64,000 nt of DNA, taken from the NCBI GenBank assembly GCA_003415625.1, contig PYIU01000005.1, forward strand, positions 1,493,001 through 1,557,000, read 5' to 3'. Positions within the stretch are counted from its first letter, which is position 1. Each line of letters begins with the position of its first letter. Below are positions 56,148 to 64,000 of the stretch, piece after piece. A program made the translations under genes and the position numbers. This DNA comes from Aquanectria penicillioides (Eukaryota; Ascomycota; Sordariomycetes; Hypocreales; Nectriaceae). The notes beneath the pieces were generated by a model. The model was not told the DNA's origin, did not search any database, and saw nothing but the letters and a program-made list of their open reading frames with translations.

Positions 56148-56513
56148 AGGGGCAGGGAGCTGGCCTGGAGCTGCGAGGCAGGCCGTGGCAACGTGGGAGC
56201 TCGCAGGGTATAGATCACCCCAGCGGTGGAGTTAGCGCCAGGAGCTTGGGGCCTTAAGCTAGCAGAAAGATGACGCTACTGCGGGCTGTTTGTCAGGCGA
56301 TTCCGAGCGATTGGGCAAGGCGGGCGAATTGGAGGAAGCAAGGCCCTAATTTTTGTCGTCAGTTGAGAGTCGGAAATGCCATCGTCATAGTAGTGGATGC
56401 GGGAGGTTACAGAAGACGTCAAAAGGAAGAAGTGCACCGGCAGCCAAGGAGGGGAACTGGAAACGCAGCGAGCAGAGCCAGGGAGCAGGAGCGAAGGAGG
56501 GGAGAATGAGGGG
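56148..56513 (-). promoter_or_regulatory. Cluster of stress-response-element-like AGGGG motifs before TPS1
   Basis: AGGGG (CCCCT in the gene sense) occurs at 56148-56152, 56450-56454, 56498-56502 and 56509-56513, all in the same orientation and within 535 bp of the TPS1 start. In yeast this element binds Msn2/Msn4 and drives stress induction of trehalose genes. About one copy would be expected by chance. Confidence 0.4.
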
Positions 56514-56550
56514 CAAGCCACCAAAAACGTACCTTGTTTGTTCAGGAAAG

Positions 56551-56560
56551 TACCTAGGTA
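56551..56560. repeat. TACCTAGGTA palindrome upstream of TPS1
   Basis: A perfect 10-bp palindrome. Other copies are at 37261-37270, 50200-50217 (double) and 54069-54078. Confidence 0.85.
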
Positions 56561-58413
56561 GATACACCCAAGGTACCTAAACCTACCTGCAGTGCAGTGA
56601 GGTCAGTACCTACGGTAGATTGGCCGTTAGGTACCTATCGTGTCGAAACCAAGCAAGGTAAAAGTGAGCTCAACGAACTACAAACAACAAACAAACTCGG
56701 CCCAGAGCAGAGGTGAGGAGAAAGAGAGAAGCTTTAAAAAAGATTTGGAAACGAACCTCCCGGGTAGTTCAGGCACGGCTCGGCACGACGCGATGAGATG
56801 AGATGGAGACGGACATGAGGAACCACGTGAATAGCACGCACATCTCGTCACCTCTAATATACCGCACTTCGATGCCATCCATGCAACCTTCTCATCCTTG
56901 CCCGGGCCTGTGATGAGAATTACTGGCTGCTCGCTGCACGTCAAGATACGTCTAGGCCACCCGGCCCGTTTTCTTCGAGTGGAGGGGAATAGCTTGCGGC
57001 GGCCATGTACAGGTACTTCGTGTCACCCGAGCAGAGTCTTATGAGAACACCATCTGTCCATGATATCATGCACCTATCCCTTAGCCACGAGGCATCGTCC
57101 AGTAAGCGACAGTGGTTTGTCGTTTGCGATCGAGCAAGGCTTGCAAGAGAGGTAAATCTACAAGCCATGCACCTCTCCACTCTTCTGCATCCATCCGCAA
57201 GACTTACAGTGCACCATTGCACAGTTCTGCCGCATTGCTCAGGGAAGCACACGGGTGCCCACGGGTGCCCTTTTGGGACCGCACCGGAGTTGATCCCGGA
57301 GGTCAAATCCGGCCATGAGATCGGTCCAGCCACACCCACTCGCTCGGCGTCCTGTCCGCATCCTCGTTTTTCACTGACCAGCTTTCCTAAGGTCAATGTC
57401 CCGGAAAAGGAACTTGAAGGAATACCATGATTCCTCATGAATTTGCGGGCCGCCAACCCCTTAGCTAAACCTTCGCATCAGTCATCACCATCATCATTAA
57501 TCATGACTCCGTTACGGAAGCAAACCACGCAAGGCCTATTACCACCCCTCTAAAAATGCCTAGGCCCGCCGGATGTACGCTATCAGATATCCATTGCGAA
57601 CTCAGCCAGCCAGCCAGCCGGCGAAGTGGGCTTGGATGCACACTCGCAGCGAGCCAATCGATCGTAAGGACAAGGCCATGTTCACCCTGGCTACAGGCTG
57701 TTGGTTGCCCGGCTGTTGGCCGAGGCAACTATTTTGCTTCGCCCTCGTTTGCGATTATGTACAATACCTTCTTACAGTGTGACTGTGGATAGCGGGATAA
57801 GACAATGCTTTAAACGCAGCAATCGGGACCGACTTCCGGTCGCCACCACCCAGATCCTCATGCACTTATGCAACTGCATCACGTTTTATGTCTCTCATCC
57901 GTCCATGATCCCACACCTAACTAAATTATCCGGCCGCTGTAGCCTGTCTCAGTCACAGATAACGTGCCTCGCTACTAAAACAGCTCATCATCGTCATTCT
58001 TCAGTATCTTTTAAGGTGCTCATGATTAGAGTGACCAGGTTACTTAAACGGCTAGAGAAACTATACTGAACAGAGAGTGCCAAGTCGGCAGAGACCTCTG
58101 TAGACTTTTTCGATTCATGGCTCGCTTGTACAAGTGTGGAGAACAATGAAATCGTTTCATACCTAAGGAATAAAGGAGAGGCCAAAGGTTCCTCTTATGT
58201 CCAATTTTGCAGCTTCTTCAATACATATGTAGGTTCGCTATTTTGGTGTCGACTGAGCGAATGGTCGCTTGCGCGGGCGGGCCCGGGCATGTTCCTTAGG
58301 CCGCCGTTATCGATAAGGCCGCCACTAGTGTTCATGGGAATTTTTCCAGAAACAGGGACGCATCGCGACCACTTTCGCTACTCCTTTGCGATCGCGCAAT
58401 CCCCCGTGCCGCC

Positions 58414-61090
58414 ATGGAGCCATCACAGGACTTCAAGACGCTTCAGGAACTCGTCCAAAAAGCGCTTGTTTCTGCCGTCAAGACCACCAATCGCCTTGCT
58501 GCTGAAGATCTCAGCTTTCAACGCACCGCCAACCCCGAGGTTGGTCAACAGCTCGAGGACAGGTCGGCGCGAATCCTCGAACTCTCGACTCGCCTGCTCC
58601 AGTCTGCTGGCAGAGCATGTGGCGTAAAGGCGCCTAAGCTTGAGGATGCAGAAGATATTGAGATGAACTGGAGAGGGGTCGTCGATGTGGTTGATTCAGT
58701 TCTCGAGAAGGCCGACACGGCCATGGATGAATACACAGGCCTGGTCAAAAGAAAGGAACCTCCGGTATCAGACTCGGTAGGTCTTGTCCCACCGTCCATC
58801 TACTTTGCGATTGTTAACTGGTGTCAGGCTACAAAATCGAAGAAGGCCAAGTCGACGAACAAGGTTATTCGAAATGCCAACATCTCCAAGCCTCAGGTTC
58901 TATTCGAAAAACAACCCGACAACTTCCCTACCTCGCCATGGAAACCGATGCTTACTTCAAAACCACATGCGAAAGAGTCTTTGGAAGAAAGCCTTATACT
59001 AGTCCCCAACGAGTCCGGTACACCCCAGTATGAAGACCCCAAATTCAAGCCTCAAGGCAAAGACAACTGGAGTTTCATTGCTGACTACAAGCGATTGTCA
59101 TAGATTTCGACACCCCTACGAGACAGAGATTGCCCGAATGGAATACCCGAAGCGGGTGTATCAAACTGCCGAGCCCATAATGTACCAGCCAGTCGAGACA
59201 ACGCAAGCGACCTGGGTCGACACATATGAGGGTGTTCTAGAAATGCTTGAGGAGCTAAAGAAAGCAAAAGAGATTGCTGTGGATTTGGAACATCATGACT
59301 ACCGAACTTACGTTGGCCTCGTTTGTCTGATGCAGGTCAGCACTCGAGACAGGGACTGGATTGTCGACACCCTCCAGCCTTGGCGACACAAGCTCGAGGT
59401 TCTTAACGAAGTCTTCGCGGATCCCAGCATTGTTAAAGTAAGTGCAAAGAGCATACATATAGCTCGCCGTCACTGACGAAATTCAGGTCTTCCATGGTGC
59501 CTACATGGATATGGTATGGCTACAGCGGGATCTAGGGCTATACGTCAATGGGCTCTTCGATACTTTCTTTGCGTGCGAATTGCTCTATTCTGGACGAAGT
59601 TTGGCCTTCCTACTATCCAAGTTTGTCAACTTTGATGCGGACAAACAATATCAATTAGCGGATTGGAGAATACGGTAAGTCTATCATGATTGAACTTACA
59701 ATCATTGTCAGATTGCTAAACTCACTCCAGACCTATTCCCGAGGAAATGATGTACTACGCTCGTTCAGATACGCATTACCTGCTATACATCTACGACCAT
59801 GTGCGGAATGATCTTGTCAAGGCATCTGATACCACGACAACCGAGAAGAATCTCATTGAGCGTGCCTTGCAAAGATCAAGGGAGCTTTCTCTCTCTCGCC
59901 ACGAAAATCCAGGTTACAATGAAGAAACTGGAGAAGGGTCTCGGGGTTGGTATGGTTACGTCTTTAAGAACTCCCATCTAGCTTTCGACAGCGAACAGTT
60001 CAGTGTTTTCAAGGCCCTCTGGAAATGGCGAGATGACACTGCCAGAAAGGAGGACGAAAGCAACAACTACGTTCTTTCAACCAACAATGTTGCCGACATT
60101 GCCCGAATCAACCCACCTGATGCGAAGGCGCTTCACAGTCTATTGCCACTAAGTGCATCTCTAGCAAGGCCACGATTCAACGAAATCTGGGAACAGGTCA
60201 AGGAGGCCAAGGCGAAGGGTGGGCCCAGCTTGCTTCACTTCTTTACATCCATGGCACCAGACGCTATAAGAAAAAATGGGCGACCGATTACGGCTAAGCA
60301 CACTACCAAGTTGCCAGTCCTTGATGGAGAGGTCACGGTCAGCAGACTGACCCGGTCACAGTTATTTGGGGATATGCCGATCAGTACTCGCTGGGAGGAT
60401 GCCCAGGCCATTTCCGACAATCAAGAGGATACTATTCCCTTTCCTTGGCAACGATTCGTCCAAGAGGGCTCGATTGAGGACGACGTTCAATGTGATGAGG
60501 CAACCGAGAAAAATACAGCCACCACAGCACAGTCCGTGGCGGTGGAAGATGTGGCGCGCACTGGTGAAGGTCAGGACCATATTGACGAGGAGTTCACTTT
60601 GAGGAGAGGACAGAAGCGGAAGTCGGACGCGGTTGAAGAGGATTCTAGCTCAAGTGAGGAGGAGTCAGCATCCGAGAGTGACGAAGATATGCAAGAAGAA
60701 GACGGTGTCATTTCAATGGTAGACGATACGAATAAGAAGCGCCGAAAGCAGCGACGCCAGGAACGGAAGGCTCATGTGAAGTTGGCTGAAGAAGAAGAAG
60801 GCCAGAGGCGACAAGATGCCAAGAAGGCACGGAAAGCCCGGCAGCAGGAGAAGAAACTGAAGCAGCAACAGGCAAAGGAGAATAAGTACGAGGCAGTGCC
60901 GTTTGACTACAGCAAGGCAAGCTCAGTATTACACGCACAGCGAGCGTCGAACGATGACGAGGCGGGAGGAAACGGGAAGAAGAAGAGGGCGGTGTTTGAT
61001 CCATACTCGAAGTCTGCGGAATCCGCGGTTAAGGGTGCACGAAAGGCGCCGCCGGTCAGGGGAGAGCGCAGCGCAACATTCCGGAAGTGA
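58414..61090 (+). CDS. RRP6: Nuclear exosome 3'-5' exoribonuclease Rrp6 (EXOSC10)
   Basis: Rrp6 trims and degrades nuclear RNAs (rRNA, snoRNA and aberrant transcripts) as the nuclear catalytic partner of the exosome. Five exons (58414-58776, 58828-59027, 59104-59437, 59487-59674, 59731-61090) give 814 aa. The N-terminal PMC2NT domain ([20 protein letters not shown]) binds Rrp47. The catalytic DEDD-Y residues are visible: AVDLEHHDY near 247-255, [15 protein letters not shown], and [14 protein letters not shown]. The HRDC domain follows ([20 protein letters not shown], then [22 protein letters not shown]). The last 200 residues are acidic, then very basic ([17 protein letters not shown]), and end in an exosome-associated tail. 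Intron 1 (51 bp) is divisible by three without a stop, so its retention would be silent in frame. The start at 58414 has a CCGCCATGG context. Confidence 0.95.
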
Positions 61091-61893
61091 GAGTGCACCG
61101 AGTAAGCCCGACGGAAGCATCAGTAGTCTTAGGTTATTCATCCAACTACTAATTCATACACATTATGGTTTCTCACATCGGCAGCATTATTATCAAGTTT
61201 GTTGGTGTTTACTGGTTTTTTTTTTTTTCCCCTCCTCTTGGACATGAATCATGTCTTGCCCTGGTCTGTTTTGATTGTCAATGATTGATTTCTCTTTCCA
61301 GTGACGCCGGGATCTCGCCATAGCCAGGGGGGTCTCGTTTCGGCTGAGAGGCACGGCAAAGAAAGAGGGTGTGATATGGTTGCATTGATTGATGGACAAC
61401 AGCAGAAAGGGAATTCATCAGTGCATCATGGCCAGGGTCTGAGGACATGCGGGTGGTCGGAATTACATGCAACCTCACAATTGATGAAAAAGCATTCATA
61501 CATCGATATCGCGTGATGCGTTACAAAGGGCGGCTCTACAGTGGTCCGTCGGGACCATGGCCGTCAGACCCGGGCTGTAAAAGGCTCCACCACCTAGCAT
61601 GGGATACGTTACTACCCCGGATTTTCGCCCCTTCCCCGCCTCGCAAACACAACTGCCGGCGTTAGGCGACGATGCAAGCCAGTTTCGAGTCGGGCGAGTT
61701 GTGTGTCCCGTCCGACCTGGCCCTGGCATCGTTGATGGGAACGAAGGGGAGGGAAAGTTGAGCCGAGAGGGAAAAATACTCCATCGTCGTATTTCAAGGC
61801 ACGAGAATTGGCCCGGTATCAATTTTATGCATTGAATGAAACCTTGCGCCTGTTACCCTCCAGGTTCCCTCTGCCTAACCTGCCTGCACACAC

Positions 61894-61924
<31 letters not shown>

Positions 61925-64000
61925 ATTTCTCCTCCCCCGTCGCCGTGACGAATCAACAAGTGATTAATTACACGGCCTGCCGACGCGCCTTCCCCTTTCC
62001 TCAAATCGCAGTTGAGATGCGCAAGGCAGGAACCAATTACAACAAGACGAAGATGCCACCCAAGACGGCTGTCCTCCTCGATCTGCGCCGGGAGCCATAA
62101 CCCGCTCGTCTCTTTGTTTGCCCTCTCGTGGCTATTCGCCTTGTCATCAAGCCTGCGTCAAATATCCCTCTTGCGTCGACGCCTCCGAGACGCATCCTGC
62201 CACAGCTGCTGAAGCCCATCGGACCTCGCCGCTCATCTTTCCACTCCCACACAGGATGATCACAACACAGCCGGGAACGCCACAACGAAGCCTCCTCCTC
62301 TGGCCAATTTACTCCCAGAGTGAATTCTGGAGGGGCCTCATTCCGTGTTCCATATTGACTGAGAATCGGATTCGTCCTCTCTCCATCAGCCCATGATGAT
62401 CGTCGACGTCGTGCCATCCAGACAACATGGCCAGGTTGCTTCATCACACCCTCGCGGCGCATGCCCAATCCTACAATGCCATCACCGCCGTTGCCGTCCT
62501 CGTCCGGGCAACCTGCATCACACAGGCAACAAATCACCTTCCCCATAGGACCGTCCTTTCCCGAATCCCCTTGTCGATGTGACACAACGTCCAAGTTAGG
62601 AGGGGGTGGTCGGTAGCCAGTCATGTGACTTGTAATGAGGGGAAAGTGAGGGGATGAAACCCCTGCGACCACTCTCTCTTTTCCTTCTTTATTTTTCCTC
62701 TTTGTCCTTCTTGTCAAGTTGTCATCGAGATGTGTCAATTGATCCAGCGGAAGTCGGTTCTGATGTCGTGCGGCGCTAGGAGTCGATCTCCGGGAACAGT
62801 TGGCGGTGTTCGACACTACAGTGGAGCAGAGTGGACCACCCAGCACGCGACCATGGGCGGGTTGGTAAGAACGCGAGACCTGAAAATGAACAATGGTCCA
62901 ACACGATGCTAACCTATCATAGATGATATCATCATTTCCTTTCGATTAAGCAAGGAGATGAAAGCTCCAGGCTCTGCCTCAGTAAGTATGGGTTTTCTCA
63001 AGTCATTGATCCACTCCGGCAAAGCTTGCCATCCCTCATGGAATCGCGAACTAGCGTTTCTGGGCGCGATTTCAACCCCCTGAATACCACGAACAACTGG
63101 AGATCGGGGGAGTTACGGATTAATACTGCTCGTTATCGGAGAAGCAAACTTGTCAAATGGATCCTTTCAGTCCAAGGATACTTATCTCATCCAAGGTTGC
63201 TCACTCAAACAACTCTTGTCATCATTTGCTCTGGTCGCCGCTTGGATCCCTTCACTGGACAATCAATCAATCCAGTAATCTTGCCATGTTGACCCAAACC
63301 CCATGATACAAACTTGGATGTAGGTATCAATCGGGGTTATTCCGAATCATGATTTGGGTATTCGCAGCAATGATGGCATCCCGGCTTTCACTCCATCATC
63401 TCATCACTCGTTGATATGCTGGACATTGCTTTTCAACAACCGGCATTCACTCGAATACAACATTCCTAGGTCCAGGGTTATATCGCCGGTGGTATTCGCT
63501 CTTTGTTCACAGCGCTCGGGACCTCGATCGTATCGGTCGACTCGATTCATGTGCCGTCTAGGATCTCATCTGTGACATCTTCGTACCTGCTGGTTGGACG
63601 AATCCCATCTCAAATTGCGGTCTCGAAATAACCTCGAGCACTCGGCCTCCATACCTGTCTTCCTCTCAACGACGTGGTTGCCTGATAGAAACTTCGTCTT
63701 CTTTTCAAAGCACGACACTTGTTTCCGTGGTTTTCTGAATCACATGGTGCATCCTTGGTTCGACCCAAAGTGTTTACACCATGCTTGGGTTCGGGTCTAC
63801 CCCAGACAGACTGGTTTATATGTTATCAGGTGGACTTGTCTTTCTTTACATACCTGTCGCTTGCTCCACAATCTCCCCCCTTGGCCGAAGAATCACTCCC
63901 ACGATCCACTTCTATGCCCCGGATCTTCCCTACTACGCTCCCCCATTGGCCTAAGGAAGGCCCTAGAGCTAAAGACCCGCTCACCCGGTGCCAGTTTAGC
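61091..64000. other. 2.9-kb terminal stretch without a supported gene
   Basis: After the RRP6 3' flank the sequence is pyrimidine-rich, with many short frames. The longest frame (minus, 62037-62846, 269 codons) is Arg-, Gly- and Ser-rich without family resemblance. The region around 62900-63950 resembles the long leader of a gene lying to the right. This is inference only. Confidence 0.45.
61887..61924. repeat. CA dinucleotide microsatellite
   Basis: About 19 CA units with a single CG interruption, lying about 800 bp after RRP6. Confidence 0.95.

Larger units (their letters stand above)
55982..58413. other. 2.4-kb divergent spacer between TPS1 and RRP6
   Basis: The TPS1 side (56148-56513) has four AGGGG pentamers and is purine-rich. 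A TACCTAGGTA palindrome lies at 56551-56560 with related GGTACCTA sequences at 56572 and 56630. Short repeats occur at 57247-57270 (CACGGGTGCC, twice) and 57600-57620 (CAGC units). A 141-codon frame at 57005-57430 has no family pattern. Confidence 0.5.

Noticed and set aside
57005..57430. 141-codon plus-strand frame
   Set aside because: No recognisable motif; mirrored by a similar antisense frame, as expected by chance.
58777..58827. Treating the 51-nt RRP6 segment as coding
   Set aside because: It has GTAGGT, a TTAAC branch site and TGTCAG, and the encoded residues do not fit the family, so it is called an intron although it keeps frame.
62037..62846. 269-codon open frame on the minus strand
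   Set aside because: Rich in Arg, Gly and Ser with no domain pattern, no credible start context and no conserved segment; likely chance in G+C-rich DNA.

Overview
The window is nuclear DNA of a filamentous ascomycete, most likely a Sordariomycete and probably of the order Hypocreales. The reasons are many short introns of 50-90 bp with GTAAGT/GTATGT donors and CTAAC-type branch sites, genes on both strands with long intergenic spacers, a frequency (FRQ) clock gene, a HET-domain fragment, and a cofactor-independent phosphoglycerate mutase. Genus and species cannot be fixed from the sequence alone. No transposon, CRISPR array, rRNA or tRNA gene was recognised.

Layout. 0-9.8 kb: the 3' end of a HET-type gene, then POL2 (DNA polymerase epsilon) facing COX20 across a shared promoter that holds two MluI cell-cycle boxes, then an unrecognised acidic/basic protein. 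10.7-16.4 kb: a small SAM-domain protein, then a Ctr-type copper transporter and a ferric/cupric reductase transcribed away from each other, a likely metal-uptake pair. 17.8-24.8 kb: aldose 1-epimerase, a HIRIP3/DEK_C chromatin protein, MDM35, a small membrane protein and GPI1. 24.8-29.0 kb: a 4.1 kb spacer rich in microsatellites. 29.0-33.9 kb: tubulin cofactor C, MED9 and phosphoglycerate mutase. 33.9-39.5 kb: a 5.6 kb spacer whose last part is probably the promoter and leader of frq. 39.5-42.5 kb: frq, whose frame is broken twice near the 3' end. 43.6-45.5 kb: a prenylcysteine-oxidase-like flavoprotein. 45.5-50.7 kb: a visibly A+T-richer stretch with two decayed genes, an arrestin-like gene and an allantoate-permease-type MFS transporter. 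50.8-61.1 kb: VID27, TPS1 and RRP6. 61.1-64.0 kb: a pyrimidine-rich non-coding stretch, perhaps the leader of a gene beyond the right edge.

Most genes are single-copy housekeeping functions: replication, respiratory assembly, mitochondrial lipid import, GPI anchoring, tubulin folding, transcription, glycolysis, trehalose synthesis and RNA decay. The points of special interest are the frameshifted clock gene, the divergent copper/iron pair, a 10-bp palindrome (TACCTAGGTA) found only between genes, the block of gene relics, and a COX20 intron that appears to use a GC donor. Exon borders were set by hand from splice signals, frame and family similarity; there are no transcript data.
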